From positions 1-64,000 of the forward strand of contig CALRKB020000002.1 in the NCBI GenBank assembly GCA_943367755.1: 64,000 bases of DNA, written 5' to 3'. The position numbers and the translations under genes are program-made. Numbering within the stretch: position 1 is the stretch's first letter; the number at the start of each line of letters is the position of its first letter. This stretch comes from PCC-6802 sp943367755 (GTDB taxonomy: Bacteria; Cyanobacteriota; Cyanobacteriia; Pseudanabaenales; Pseudanabaenaceae). This document shows positions 9,037 through 18,424 of the stretch, piece after piece. The notes beneath the pieces were generated by a model. The model had not been told where the DNA came from and made no database searches. It saw nothing but the letters and a program-made list of their open reading frames with translations.

Positions 9037-11670
9037 CTAAACTGCGATCAAAGTTGGCAATCCATATATAATTTGATCGCCACGATCGCCACGATAGGCA
9101 CGTTCGAATAATTCCTTGAGATCTTGAATTAAGGGATAGCGAGGATTTGCCCCCGTGCACTGATCGTCAAAAGCTCGTTCTGCCATGTGTTCGATCTGGC
9201 TCAAGAAATCTGTCTCACTCACAGATGGCAAAGCCATATGGATAGCAGAAGGAATTTCTACCTGGCGTTTGAGATCTTCGACTGCGGCAATCAAGTTCTC
9301 TACCTTTTCATCTTCAGTATCACCACCTAAGCTCAGATAATCAGCAACACGAGCGTATCGCCACTTGGCATTGGGGTACTTATACTGAGGGAAGATCGTT
9401 TGCTTGAATGGTATATCCGTAGAGTTATAGCGAATGACATGAGAAATCATGAGTGCATTAGCCAAACCGTGGGGAATATGAAAAGTTGCCCCTAATTGGT
9501 GCGCTAGGGAATGGCAAATACCTAGGAAAGCATTGGCAAAAGCCATGCCAGCGATCGTAGCGGCATAGTGTACCTTCTCGCGTGCCTTGGGATCGTTGGC
9601 ACCGTTGTGATAAGCACTCGGCAAATACTTGAATAGCAAGCGGATCGACTCAAGCGCTAAACCATTCGTATACTCCGATGCCAACACAGATACATAGGCT
9701 TCCAACGCATGGGTGAGAGAGTCGATGCCACCATAGGCAGTGAGCTTTTGGGGCATGTGCAGCGCTAGTTCGGGATCGACAATCGCTATACTCGGTGTCA
9801 ATGCGTAGTCCGCGAGGGGATATTTATCGCCTGTGCGCTCATCCGTAACAACGGCAAATGGCGTGACTTCAGAACCAGTTCCAGAAGTGGTTGGAATTGC
9901 TACCATGATTGCTTTTTTACCTAAAGGAGGGAGTTCATATACTCGCTTGCGAATATCCATAAAACGCATTGCTAAACCTTCAAATTCGATCTGTGGTTGT
10001 TCGTACATCAACCAAATCACCTTAGCGGCATCCATCGGCGAACCACCGCCAAGGGCAATAATCACATCCGGTTGATAGCTATGACAGATTGTCAATCCTT
10101 TCTGCACGGTTGCCAGCGTTGGATCCGGTTCAACTTCATAGAAAACGTGACTCTCAACACCAATCTCATCAAGGCTATCTGTAACTACCTTGCACAATCC
10201 TAAGTCAAATAATGGTTTGTCTGTAACAATCAACGCTCGCTTCTTACCGATCAGATCGTGCAGTGCTACAGGCAAGCAACCATACTTAAAGTACACTTTG
10301 GGGGGAACCCGAAACCAGAGCATGTTTTCGCGTCGTTCCGTTACAGTTTTAATATTGAGAAGGTGATGGGGAGTGACATTTTCAGATATGGAATTATCGC
10401 CCCAACTACCACAACCTAGCGTGAGAGATGGATCGAGGCGGAAATTATATAGATCTCCAATTGCTCCCTGCGATGATGGTGTATTGATCAGTACTCTAGA
10501 AGTTTCAACCTTTGACTCAAAATCGCGAATGTGCTCTAGATTTGACGGAGAGGTGTAAAGTACTGACGTATGACCATGACCGCCAAAGGCGATCAGTTGC
10601 TGTGCCTTTTCTACCGCTTCTCGAAAATCTTTGGCACGGTACATAGCCAGCACAGGAGAGAGTTTTTCAAAAGCGAAGGGCTCATCCAATCCAATCTTCT
10701 CTACTTCTGCAATCAATACTCTACTATTGTCATCGATCCCAATTGCTGCCATGGCAGCAATTGTCTTAACTGATTGACCTACAATATCTGCATTCAGGCG
10801 ACTATTGACTATAATCTTGCTACCGAGTCTTTCCTTCTCTTCAAAAGTCAGGAACCGCGCACCGCGATCGATAAATTCCTGTTTGACGCTTTCATAGACT
10901 TCCTCGACTACAATTACCGACTGCTCGGATGCGCAGATCGTACCGTTGTCAAACGTTTTGCTGAGTAAAATCGAACTCACTGCCATTTTGATGTGAGCAG
11001 TTTCATCGATTACAGCAGGTGTATTGCCCGCACCCACACCTAATGAAGGATGGCCAGAAGAGTAAGCTGCTTTTACCATGGCAGGGCCACCTGTTGCTAA
11101 GATTAATTTTATGTCATGGTGTTGCATGAGAAACTGGGAGAGCGGTACGGTTGGTTCGTCAATCCAACCAATTACAGGAGTGGGAGCTCCTGCTTCTATT
11201 GCCGCTTCTAAAATAATTTTGGCAGCGGCGATTGTGGAGTTTTTGGCACGGGGGTGGGGAGAGAAAATGATGCCGTTGCGAGTTTTGAGGCTGATTAACG
11301 ATTTAAAAATTGTGGTTGCTGTGGGATTTGTTGTCGGTACGATCCCCGCAACGATCCCAACTGGCTCTGCAATTTTCTCAAAGCCGAAATGCTTATCCGA
11401 CTCAATTACTCCACAAGTCTTTTCATGTTTGTATTTGTTGTAAATTATCTCAGAAGCGAAGTGGTTTTTAATCACTTTGTCTTCCACAACACCCATTCCA
11501 GTCTCGCTCACAGCCAGTTTTGCTAGGGGAATGCGGCTCGCATTCGCAGCAAGTGCTGCTTTTTTGAAGATGTGATCGACCTGTTCTTGAGTATAGGTGG
11601 CATATTCGGTCTGAGCCTGCTTGACGCGCTGAATTAGCTCTTCTAGTGCTTGAATGTTTGTAACCTTCAT
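9037..11670 (-). CDS. adhE: Bifunctional acetaldehyde-CoA/alcohol dehydrogenase AdhE
   Basis: An 877-residue fusion of two enzymes that reduces acetyl-CoA to acetaldehyde and then ethanol with two NADH. Residues 1-440 are a CoA-acylating aldehyde dehydrogenase with the nucleophile in NGTICASEQSVIV (about residue 245). Residues about 450-870 are an iron-dependent alcohol dehydrogenase with GGGSPMDAAKVIW and the metal-binding histidines in ICHSLAHQLGATFHIPHGLA. Length matches the family (about 870-890). AdhE is a dark, anaerobic fermentation enzyme. Its neighbours, the acyl-CoA synthetase and the low-oxygen nif regulator cnfR, suggest an anoxic-metabolism block. Confidence 0.96.
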   Translation of the reverse strand: MKVTNIQALEELIQRVKQAQTEYATYTQEQVDHIFKKAALAANASRIPLAKLAVSETGMGVVEDKVIKNHFASEIIYNKYKHEKTCGVIESDKHFGFEKIAEPVGIVAGIVPTTNPTATTIFKSLISLKTRNGIIFSPHPRAKNSTIAAAKIILEAAIEAGAPTPVIGWIDEPTVPLSQFLMQHHDIKLILATGGPAMVKAAYSSGHPSLGVGAGNTPAVIDETAHIKMAVSSILLSKTFDNGTICASEQSVIVVEEVYESVKQEFIDRGARFLTFEEKERLGSKIIVNSRLNADIVGQSVKTIAAMAAIGIDDNSRVLIAEVEKIGLDEPFAFEKLSPVLAMYRAKDFREAVEKAQQLIAFGGHGHTSVLYTSPSNLEHIRDFESKVETSRVLINTPSSQGAIGDLYNFRLDPSLTLGCGSWGDNSISENVTPHHLLNIKTVTERRENMLWFRVPPKVYFKYGCLPVALHDLIGKKRALIVTDKPLFDLGLCKVVTDSLDEIGVESHVFYEVEPDPTLATVQKGLTICHSYQPDVIIALGGGSPMDAAKVIWLMYEQPQIEFEGLAMRFMDIRKRVYELPPLGKKAIMVAIPTTSGTGSEVTPFAVVTDERTGDKYPLADYALTPSIAIVDPELALHMPQKLTAYGGIDSLTHALEAYVSVLASEYTNGLALESIRLLFKYLPSAYHNGANDPKAREKVHYAATIAGMAFANAFLGICHSLAHQLGATFHIPHGLANALMISHVIRYNSTDIPFKQTIFPQYKYPNAKWRYARVADYLSLGGDTEDEKVENLIAAVEDLKRQVEIPSAIHMALPSVSETDFLSQIEHMAERAFDDQCTGANPRYPLIQDLKELFERAYRGDRGDQIIYGLPTLIAV

Positions 11671-12148
11671 AAATCTTGGGTTCCTTGCTAGTTGAGATTG
11701 TTTAGTTTCCTAGACAGAATTCACTCGCGACATGAGAAATTACTATAGAGGTACTCATCAATAAATTTATGTCGGCAGCAATACCAATTTCCTAGATTAA
11801 GTAGGATAGAAATCCTTAAATATTCTTAAATCGCTCGAGATAGTGATTGGAATCCAAAGAGTATATACCATGGATTCTAATGCATGAACTATTACTAATG
11901 AGAGATTTCTCATTATTGATTGTTGGATTTACATTGCCATACTTTTCGATTAAGCAACAATAGCAGGCTAGAGTTGCAAGCTAACTAAACATCCTGAACC
12001 CAGAGTGTAAATCTACATCGCTAGTTTCATGCGATTAAAGGCATATAATTCCGTACAGACAAACCTGGCGATCGCGAGCCATGGCGATCTGGAACCCGCG
12101 ATCGGAGCGCTATTATAGATAAAGCTCGATCAACAAGACTTTATTTCT
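11671..12148. other. Intergenic region upstream of adhE
   Basis: This 478-bp stretch lies between the start of adhE and the end of cnfR, both on the minus strand. It must contain the adhE promoter. It is AT-rich near 11750-11960 and carries HIP1-like GCGATCGC sequences near 12070. I see no coding region and no clear terminator or operator. Confidence 0.3.
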
Positions 12149-13726
12149 TCATGCTATTCCTAGTACTCTCTGTAACAAGGTGATATCCTCTGACTTAACT
12201 TTAAAGCGTCCCCTTTCAATATCGCGAATCCAACTCTGGCTTTTACCTGTCTTTTCTGCTAACTCTCTCTGACTCAGCCCCAGATCTTTTCGTGCTATGT
12301 GAATCTGTTCGCTGGAGAGGTTGATCTGATCTATTGACTCTGACTTGCGAGTTCGATTTACTTTGTGCTGCTGCTTCTTCGCCGTCTCCACCTGGCGCTC
12401 CCATCCTGAAGGCAGTTCAAAGTATAAAATCCGAGCATTCATCAGTCGATTCCATTTGCCGCGCGGACTAGCATCAGTTAGCCTTCTATTCTTACTTCCA
12501 TCATCAATCCAGAATTCTAGAGCTGATTCAGCATCTTCGGGAATCCCTTGCAGTTTGGCCCATAGAGGCTGTATCTCAGTTGGGTAAGTTAGCGGATCGA
12601 ATATCGCGGTTAGCCCGTAGTTACAGAGTGCTTCGAGATCGCTTTCAAACGCCCGGATGAGGCGCTTGCGACCCTCCCGCTCGCGATCGACCTGGATCAT
12701 TTTATCCGCACCATAGGCAACCCGCATTAAAGTTGGTATGGTAATGCGCTGTTCGTAGCCCATTTTGGTCTTGAACAGCAACCACAGCATCATGCGCACT
12801 GCACCTTCATGCTGTTGCCAAAGTCCCATTACCGCACTTAGAAGCGACTTGGGTAAACTACCATACTGGTAGAAGGCCTTACCCTCTTTACACGCTTGCT
12901 GGTTGAGAAAGTACTGCGACCAGTTACCCGCTTTTACTCTGAAAGTTAAACCAACCAGGTGCCGACAACCCATTTCGTCTTCTTGAAAGTGGTGCTGGAT
13001 TTCTTGCATGTGCCATAAATGGCTCCACTCAATAGTGAATCCTTTGACTCTACCCTGTTGAGCCCATTCCAGATTAGCTTGAATTTGGCAAGGTTGAGTT
13101 GCTAATTCTTTAATCAGTGCCAGCCTGACTATTTTGCTCAAATCCTTGCGCTTGTCTAATCCCAAATATTGTTCGATCTGGCGATCGCTAATCACAATTT
13201 CTTCTTCCCAAGGTTTTTCCAGATTTGTAGCATAGGCTGCATAAATCAAGTGCATACATGCTGCTCGCACGTCAAGTGCATCTAGAACCGCATCCGCTAC
13301 AAGGTCTGGCTCGTCAGCAACGCGAAAAGCAATTTTGTTACGCCCTTGTTTAAAGGAACGCTCGTAATACAGATTGCCATCTGGATCTTTTTGCCAGGGG
13401 AGCGATCGCCGCTGAGTTAAAACATTACAAAGTTCCCATATCACAATTGCAGAGGCAAAAGAACTATTAACGCCATTTGAAAAAAGCTCTGGACTAGTTG
13501 CAGGTCTGACGTCAGCTTTATATCTACCTTTTTTGGCCTGGTAGGGTACAGGCGAATCGTTTTCGCAGGTAAGCAAGCATTGCGGTTCAGGATAATAACC
13601 CTCACAATTATTGCAGAGTGTGGAATCGATCCAATATTGCCCATTCTCAATTTTAATTGCCCCAGCGGGGCACAGCGGGCGGCAAAGATCGCATCCAATA
13701 CAACGGTTAGTAATATTATAAGCCAT
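12149..13726 (-). CDS. cnfR: CnfR/PatB nif transcriptional activator (ferredoxin-HTH fusion)
   Basis: A 525-residue regulator with a bacterial 2[4Fe-4S] ferredoxin domain at the N-terminus: Cys9, 12, 15 and 19, then Cys38, 41, 50 and 54. An XRE-type helix-turn-helix lies at the C-terminus (about 470-522, with LGLSQRELAEKTGKSQSWIR). This architecture is that of CnfR (PatB in Anabaena). In Leptolyngbya boryana CnfR activates nif genes in low oxygen, and the oxygen-labile clusters are thought to be the sensor. All eight cluster cysteines are intact. It is encoded alone at the edge of the nif island. Its most likely targets are the repeated elements at 20.6, 21.3 and 43.6 kb; that assignment is inference. 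Confidence 0.93.
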   Translation of the reverse strand: MAYNITNRCIGCDLCRPLCPAGAIKIENGQYWIDSTLCNNCEGYYPEPQCLLTCENDSPVPYQAKKGRYKADVRPATSPELFSNGVNSSFASAIVIWELCNVLTQRRSLPWQKDPDGNLYYERSFKQGRNKIAFRVADEPDLVADAVLDALDVRAACMHLIYAAYATNLEKPWEEEIVISDRQIEQYLGLDKRKDLSKIVRLALIKELATQPCQIQANLEWAQQGRVKGFTIEWSHLWHMQEIQHHFQEDEMGCRHLVGLTFRVKAGNWSQYFLNQQACKEGKAFYQYGSLPKSLLSAVMGLWQQHEGAVRMMLWLLFKTKMGYEQRITIPTLMRVAYGADKMIQVDREREGRKRLIRAFESDLEALCNYGLTAIFDPLTYPTEIQPLWAKLQGIPEDAESALEFWIDDGSKNRRLTDASPRGKWNRLMNARILYFELPSGWERQVETAKKQQHKVNRTRKSESIDQINLSSEQIHIARKDLGLSQRELAEKTGKSQSWIRDIERGRFKVKSEDITLLQRVLGIA

Positions 13727-14397
13727 GACTTTTAGCTGTTACTGTGGTTTAGATAACTGGAATTTGAGTGTTATCGCGGGGTTTACCTTATATGGACATG
13801 CTTGAGTCGTAAGGACAAACATACAGAGCTGCCCGGTCCGTACTGGCATAGAAACCGCAGTAGGAATAGTTTTAATATGAAGCCAAGACGCTGGGAATTA
13901 TGTGTCGATAATCTGGACAATCTGTATATTGATAATTAATAGCAATAAGTAAAGAGTCACAAATAATAAATCCCACGTTCTTTAAAAATATTATTTCTAG
14001 AAGTACATCCGCAATATTGTTCATTCTGAGCAATTAATATTTTTTTAAGATTGCTTAAAACATTTATGGTATAACCACCTCAGCCCAGAATTTGGTAACG
14101 TAAATTGCTTTTTCAGCAAAATGTCCTGAAGGGAAATAAATTTATATTGATCGATTAGGGCACTATATAATTATTAAGTTATTAAAGATATAGATACTAA
14201 TATGGCTCAATAATATTTTTCAACATGTTTGCCGCTAACATGTTGAGATCTTTAATTCGCTCGTTGGTTAATTTCTTGTAAGAATGAGAGGGATTACGAA
14301 ATTCTTTCTCATCCTTAAACAAAAAAGTAAACTCGCAATATCAATAAGCTAGAAATTAGATTACAATTAAGCAATAGAGATGGAATGATTTTTTGAC
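13727..14397. promoter_or_regulatory. Divergent intergenic region, cnfR and TPR-like gene
   Basis: A 671-bp AT-rich region with no coding capacity that must hold the promoters of cnfR (leftwards) and the 170-residue gene (rightwards). The 9-mer AGTACATCC at 14002-14010, followed by an AATAT, matches the GAGTACATCC box shared by the nifB, nifP and flavin-enzyme promoters, in the correct orientation for the rightward gene. The 15-bp activator elements found at those promoters are not visible 58 bp upstream. Hairpin-like CAACATGTTTGCCGCTAACATGTTG lies near 14222-14246 in two arms CAACATGTT/AACATGTTG. Confidence 0.35.
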
Positions 14398-14910
14398 ATG
14401 CAAGTTTGCGAACAGAAATTCTCCTGGTACGAAGTTCCTGAAGATATCAAAGGCTTGTTGATACTAGCAGCAGAATCTTGGGAAGATCGGACTCTGTCCG
14501 AACGGTACATTAATCAAGCATTGGAGATCGATAATGCCACAAACAACTCCACAAACAACGATTGTACGGACGTTTTAGTGACTGCCTACCGCTATTTTTT
14601 CTACAAGAATAACCCCCATTTAGCATTGCAGATGGCTCTCAGAGTCATCGATAAGGTAACTAATTCGGAAGATCTACCCGATCGCTGGGAGAAACTTAAA
14701 CCAATATTGATCGATCGCAAGGAAGATACTGCGATCCGTTTATACTTAAACGCCTATATGGCTTCTGGGTTTATGCTGGCAAGACTGGGAGAAATTGAGC
14801 AAGCTCAAGAAGTTGCTAGTAAGATTGCCGAAATGGACGATCGCAACGAATTTGGAGCATCGCTCCTCCTAGATATTCTGACCCGTCCAGAAGAGGGAGA
14901 GGATGAATAG
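14398..14910 (+). CDS. Hypothetical nif-linked helical (TPR-like) protein
   Basis: A 170-residue soluble protein that I cannot assign to a named family. It looks helical, with TPR-like pairs such as YFFYKNNPHLALQMALRVI (about 62-80) and YMASGFMLARLGEIEQAQEV (about 119-138). The tail is acidic. It lies between cnfR and a cupin gene, 27 bp before the latter on the same strand, so the two are probably co-transcribed. The neighbourhood suggests a nitrogen-fixation accessory role, but nothing in the sequence defines one. The ribosome-binding site is weak. Confidence 0.7.
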   Translation: MQVCEQKFSWYEVPEDIKGLLILAAESWEDRTLSERYINQALEIDNATNNSTNNDCTDVLVTAYRYFFYKNNPHLALQMALRVIDKVTNSEDLPDRWEKLKPILIDRKEDTAIRLYLNAYMASGFMLARLGEIEQAQEVASKIAEMDDRNEFGASLLLDILTRPEEGEDE

Positions 14911-14937
14911 CCGTACAAGCTTAGAGCTGAGTAAATT

Positions 14938-15555
14938 ATGATCGATCGAGATTGGCACGTAACTGCAGATGGTCGCTGTCAAGCTTTCAAACCACCTAGA
15001 TCGTGGGATTTGCTTAGGGAGAACTATCGGTTCTACAGATTTCTCACGGAGGTAGAGGACGTTCTTAATCTCGCCGATCCCGATCGCGAAGTAACTTTTC
15101 TGCCAACTATCCGCAAACTGGTGCGGCAGTTAATGATTAATTCCTACTGGTTGCAAACTCAATACACGGAACCTTCCTTAACAACGGATACCGGAATTTT
15201 ACTGCTCTATGATGAAATTGGTTTCCCCCTCACCGTCCAAACTGAAACTACCATGCGTGGGAAAAGATCGTCAGTACACAATCACGCTACCTGGGGAATT
15301 ATCGCCGTATTGAAAGGTCAGGAGAAAAATTCATTTTGGCGCAGAATTCCGAGTTCAGAATTTGACTGCAAAATTGAATTTGTAGGGGAGCAAATTTTGC
15401 ATGCTGGTGATATAATAAGTTTTACTCCTGATGCCATTCACAGCATTGAAGCAGTGTCTGAGGAGCCTACTATCACCTTTAATATTTACGGTGAAACTCT
15501 CCAATCACAGCGTTTTGAGTTCGATCCAGTGAATCATACAGCGAGGAACTTTTAA
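14938..15555 (+). CDS. Cupin protein, cysteine-dioxygenase-like fold
   Basis: A 205-residue protein with a cupin of the cysteine dioxygenase-like type. Motif 1 is HNHATWGIIAVLKGQEKN (about 118-135) with two histidines. The second histidine motif is DAIHSIEAVSEEPTITFNIYG (D160-ish onwards, split here only as a landmark). Such cupins bind Fe(II) and some oxidise thiols with O2. Cupin genes are a recurring part of cyanobacterial nif clusters, where O2 consumption or metal handling has been suggested but not shown to my knowledge. It is flanked by two unknown genes in a probable three-gene operon next to cnfR. Confidence 0.78.
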   Translation: MIDRDWHVTADGRCQAFKPPRSWDLLRENYRFYRFLTEVEDVLNLADPDREVTFLPTIRKLVRQLMINSYWLQTQYTEPSLTTDTGILLLYDEIGFPLTVQTETTMRGKRSSVHNHATWGIIAVLKGQEKNSFWRRIPSSEFDCKIEFVGEQILHAGDIISFTPDAIHSIEAVSEEPTITFNIYGETLQSQRFEFDPVNHTARNF

Positions 15556-15583
15556 TTGATATTAATGGAGCGATCGCTTCATC

Positions 15584-15922
15584 ATGTTTACATCAGAACA
15601 ACTAGCACGGGAATTTACTGCCGTTGTGGATGACTTCTATCCACAAATAGGGATATTGCTGCAAAGGTGTTGCGTCAGAGTCATCGATGCTTATTCTAAA
15701 GCTAATCGCAAACACTTTCGATACGTAGGGATTTATTGCCCAGAGGACATTGCCGCTGCGGTGCAACTGCAGCGATATGCGCTAAGAGAAATAGCAGAGA
15801 ATATGGGCTTAGTTGAAGTGATTTGCATTAATGCCACGCGATTGTTGCGCGATCCGATGTCTAATCTCAAGCATGCAGACCCGCATTTCTGGTTGGAATT
15901 GCATCTATTATTGCGGAATTAG
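15584..15922 (+). CDS. Hypothetical nif-linked protein, 112 residues
   Basis: A small soluble protein without a recognised domain. It is rich in helices and contains two adjacent cysteines (RCCVRV, near 28-33). An upstream GGAG lies 12 bases before the ATG. It follows the cupin gene by 28 bp and likely belongs to the same transcript as the TPR-like and cupin genes. Function unknown. Confidence 0.6.
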   Translation: MFTSEQLAREFTAVVDDFYPQIGILLQRCCVRVIDAYSKANRKHFRYVGIYCPEDIAAAVQLQRYALREIAENMGLVEVICINATRLLRDPMSNLKHADPHFWLELHLLLRN

Positions 15923-16197
15923 ATAAAGCAAATACTTTCAACGCTTCAGAAGCTTTTCTATAATTTCTGGTTGTGCGCATTTGTGACTCTGATGCTTTGC
16001 TGGTTAAACTTAGAGAATTAATCCATGCAACTGCCACGATGCCAACAAAGATCGACATCCTTATGTCTGTATTCTTTCTTTCCCACTCGCTCATCAGCTT
16101 GTGCTCCTGAACTGCTAAATAAATACCACAAATCGTAACCCAGAAAAGTGTGGATGCTTTAAAGAACGATCGCAGATTTTCCGCTGTCCACCCATGT

Positions 16198-16797
16198 TCA
16201 AAGATGTTTCTCTAATAGAGCTGGAATCTCACCAGGCTTGACCCCACTGCAATGTTTTTTGCCGGGCATAAACACTATATTAGGGCTGCCAGACGAGCAA
16301 CGTTTCAGGCAGCCTGTAGACTTGATCGCTACCTGTCCGAGCAACCCGCGATCGCGCAGAGCATTCTCTATGGCTAGATACAGCTTCTTCCCGCCATGCT
16401 TAAGACAGCCAGACTTTTGACATATCAAAATAGTGCGGACTTTGGTCTGAATAGAGGGAACTTCTACATCAATCGGTGCTCGATCCGAAATTTGCTCGCA
16501 AGTTTGCTCAGGCGAGTAGTTAAGAGATTCACTGATGGGTACGATCTGTTCGGCTTTGAGCTTAATATCCCCAGAGTCGTGATCGAGCTTTCCTGTGCCT
16601 GAGACGCGAATTTGCTCGCCTAAACTGAGATTAAACCTGGCAAAGTGACGTAAATCTTTTGTCAGCTTTATCTGCACAGTCTTGTTGAGGAAACTAAGAC
16701 ACAAATATTTCAATTTGTCGCCTGTATAGCCATCAAAACCTAAAAACTGCCCTTCAAAATCAAATTGCCAGGGCTGCTGGTAGCTGGAGTTGCCCAT
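16198..16797 (-). CDS. Thioredoxin-like [2Fe-2S] ferredoxin-domain protein
   Basis: A 199-residue protein with a C-terminal thioredoxin-like [2Fe-2S] domain. The cysteine ligands are in ICQKSGCLKHGGKKL and KSTGCLKRCSSGSP. The N-terminal 100 residues (FDFEGQFLGFDGYTGDKLKY onwards) look like a beta-rich, OB-like domain that I cannot name. The start at 16797 has GAGG 9 bases upstream; another ATG lies at 16818. It is the last gene of the minus-strand nifP operon, 38 bp after nifT. A role in electron transfer or Fe-S delivery to nitrogenase is likely from context. Confidence 0.78.
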   Translation of the reverse strand: MGNSSYQQPWQFDFEGQFLGFDGYTGDKLKYLCLSFLNKTVQIKLTKDLRHFARFNLSLGEQIRVSGTGKLDHDSGDIKLKAEQIVPISESLNYSPEQTCEQISDRAPIDVEVPSIQTKVRTILICQKSGCLKHGGKKLYLAIENALRDRGLLGQVAIKSTGCLKRCSSGSPNIVFMPGKKHCSGVKPGEIPALLEKHL

Positions 16798-16834
16798 ATT
16801 CTCGTTCCTCAACTGCATTGTTTACTCTAATTGT

Positions 16835-17041
16835 TTAGGCTAGTCGTCTTGCTTCTACAGTCTTTGGTAAGGCCAAAGGATCTGCTAAATTCGCGATCGC
16901 TAATTCCCAACCATTTGCCAAGGTGATGATCCTGTCTCCATCCGCATCAATGGTTTGATTCACCACCTCCTCTTCCAAATCCTTCTTCGCCACATAAGCT
17001 AAGAGCTTACCTGCTGAATTGAGACGTAGCATTAATTTCAT
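16835..17041 (-). CDS. nifT: Nitrogen fixation protein NifT/FixU
   Basis: A 68-residue protein matching NifT, whose usual length is 65-75. Diagnostic stretches are YVAKKDLEEEVV and the C-terminal LPKTVEARRLA. NifT is a conserved small nif protein of uncertain function. Its start overlaps the stop of nifZ by ATGA, which indicates translational coupling. Confidence 0.88.
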   Translation of the reverse strand: MKLMLRLNSAGKLLAYVAKKDLEEEVVNQTIDADGDRIITLANGWELAIANLADPLALPKTVEARRLA

Positions 17042-17304
17042 ATTCCTTCCTCTACAACTTCAAGTTCTTTTTTGCGACAACCAACAATGAATCCCCTACT
17101 CAGGAAATGGACAGCGTAGATATAGGAGTTTTGTAAATACGTGCCGATTCCAACCACGTAGCCAACATCGCCTTTTTTGGCCAGCGTCGCTCCGATTTCC
17201 TGACCGGGAAATGTGCCGTCATTGCGAATTAATTTGCGAACGCGTACTTTTTCACCGATCTCGAATACAGGTGGAAGATTGAGTTCTAATTCATCACTGA
17301 GCAT
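17038..17304 (-). CDS. nifZ: Nitrogen fixation protein NifZ
   Basis: An 88-residue NifZ, with the core FEIGEKVRVRKLIRNDGTFP followed by GDVGYVVGIGTYLQ and FIVGCRKKELE. NifZ assists maturation of the P-cluster pair in the MoFe protein. I placed the start at the ATG preceded by GGAGG with 7-base spacing; a TTG lies two codons upstream. Its 5' end overlaps the end of nifV by 11 bp and its 3' end overlaps nifT by 4 bp, so the three are translated as a block. Confidence 0.9.
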   Translation of the reverse strand: MLSDELELNLPPVFEIGEKVRVRKLIRNDGTFPGQEIGATLAKKGDVGYVVGIGTYLQNSYIYAVHFLSRGFIVGCRKKELEVVEEGI

Positions 17305-18424
17305 GGGCAAACCTCCCTTGTGATACTAAACCGATCAATTCGTCTGCGGTCAGCCCCCTTTTTAACTTAATGGATAGACTGCGCGCTGCTGCTAAGATGA
17401 CCTGAGTTTCTTCTGAACCTACGCTGACACCCTGTTGTTTGAGTGCATCGATTACAAGATGGCGTCCCGAATGCTTGCCAACCACAAAGCTTCTCTCCCA
17501 CCCGACCTCTTCAGGGGCGAATGGCTCGTAGGTAACGGGGTTTTGTAATACGCCATGCGCGTGAATGCCCGATTCGTGGGCAAAGGTATTTTCTCCCACC
17601 ACAGCTTTCCAAGGCGGCACCTCATGGTTTGATGCTTTCGCAACCAGTCGCGATAGTTGCAATAGTCTCTTAGTATTGATTCCTACTGGAATATTATGAA
17701 TCCGTTTGAGAGCCATAATTACTTCCTCTAGGGCAGCATTACCAGCTCTTTCTCCCAGACCGTTTACCGTCGTATTGACGGATACCGCACCTGCTTTAAG
17801 CCCAGCTAAAGCATTGGCTGTGGCCATACCCAAGTCGTTATGCGTGTGCATTTCCACAGGAATTGACAACCCGGTCACAAGTTTGCGTACTTTGTTGTAG
17901 GTTGTAAATGGATCGAGGATGCCGACCGTGTCGCAAAAACGGAACCTCGACGCTCCCCACTCTTGGGCGAATGCTGCCACATCCAGGAGAAAATCTTCAT
18001 CGGCTCTGGAGGAATCTTCTCCTCCCACCGCCACCCACAAACCGCGATCGAGGGCAAAGGCAATACTTTCTTGCAGGCATTCTAGCATCACGCGCCACAG
18101 TCCGTGAAATTTAGCGGCAATCTGAATTTCCGAAACGGGAACGGAAATATGTACGCGTTGCAGTCCGCAGTCTATAGAAGCCTGAATATCAGATTTTACA
18201 GCTCGATTCCAACCCAATAATTGAGCCTTTAATCCTCGGTCGTTAATCGCGGCGATCGCCTGTGCTTCTTCCTGTCCGATCGCAGGAATACCAACTTCAA
18301 GTTCGTGGACACCGATTTCACTTAAAAAAGTTGCGATTTCCACCTTCTCGTCAACGCTGAAGGCAACGCCAGCAGCCTGCTCGCCATCGCGAAGAGTTGT
18401 ATCGTTGATGTGAATTTGATCCAT
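17294..18424 (-). CDS. nifV: Homocitrate synthase NifV
   Basis: A 376-residue enzyme of the HMG-lyase-like family that condenses acetyl-CoA with 2-oxoglutarate to homocitrate, the organic ligand of FeMo-co. It has the N-terminal NDTTLRDGEQAAGVAF motif, the metal-site MHTHNDLGMATANALAG (about 191-207), and NTTVNGLGERAGNAALEEV. NifV is distinguished from isopropylmalate synthase by length and by being located in the nif operon. A strong AAGGAG lies before the ATG. Confidence 0.94.
   Translation of the reverse strand: MDQIHINDTTLRDGEQAAGVAFSVDEKVEIATFLSEIGVHELEVGIPAIGQEEAQAIAAINDRGLKAQLLGWNRAVKSDIQASIDCGLQRVHISVPVSEIQIAAKFHGLWRVMLECLQESIAFALDRGLWVAVGGEDSSRADEDFLLDVAAFAQEWGASRFRFCDTVGILDPFTTYNKVRKLVTGLSIPVEMHTHNDLGMATANALAGLKAGAVSVNTTVNGLGERAGNAALEEVIMALKRIHNIPVGINTKRLLQLSRLVAKASNHEVPPWKAVVGENTFAHESGIHAHGVLQNPVTYEPFAPEEVGWERSFVVGKHSGRHLVIDALKQQGVSVGSEETQVILAAARSLSIKLKRGLTADELIGLVSQGRFAHAQ

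Noticed and set aside
13832..13848. ATGCCAGTAC on the cnfR strand, resembling one activator element
   Set aside because: Only a single partial match, without a second copy at 22 bp or a GAGTACAT box at 58 bp.
15867..16094. A 75-residue minus-strand frame with a hydrophobic segment
   Set aside because: It overlaps the end of the 112-residue gene on the other strand. The membrane-like sequence (TLFWVTICGIYLAV, SIFVGIVAVAWI) continues upstream of the ATG without any start codon before a stop, so it may be a decayed membrane gene, but there is not enough to call it.
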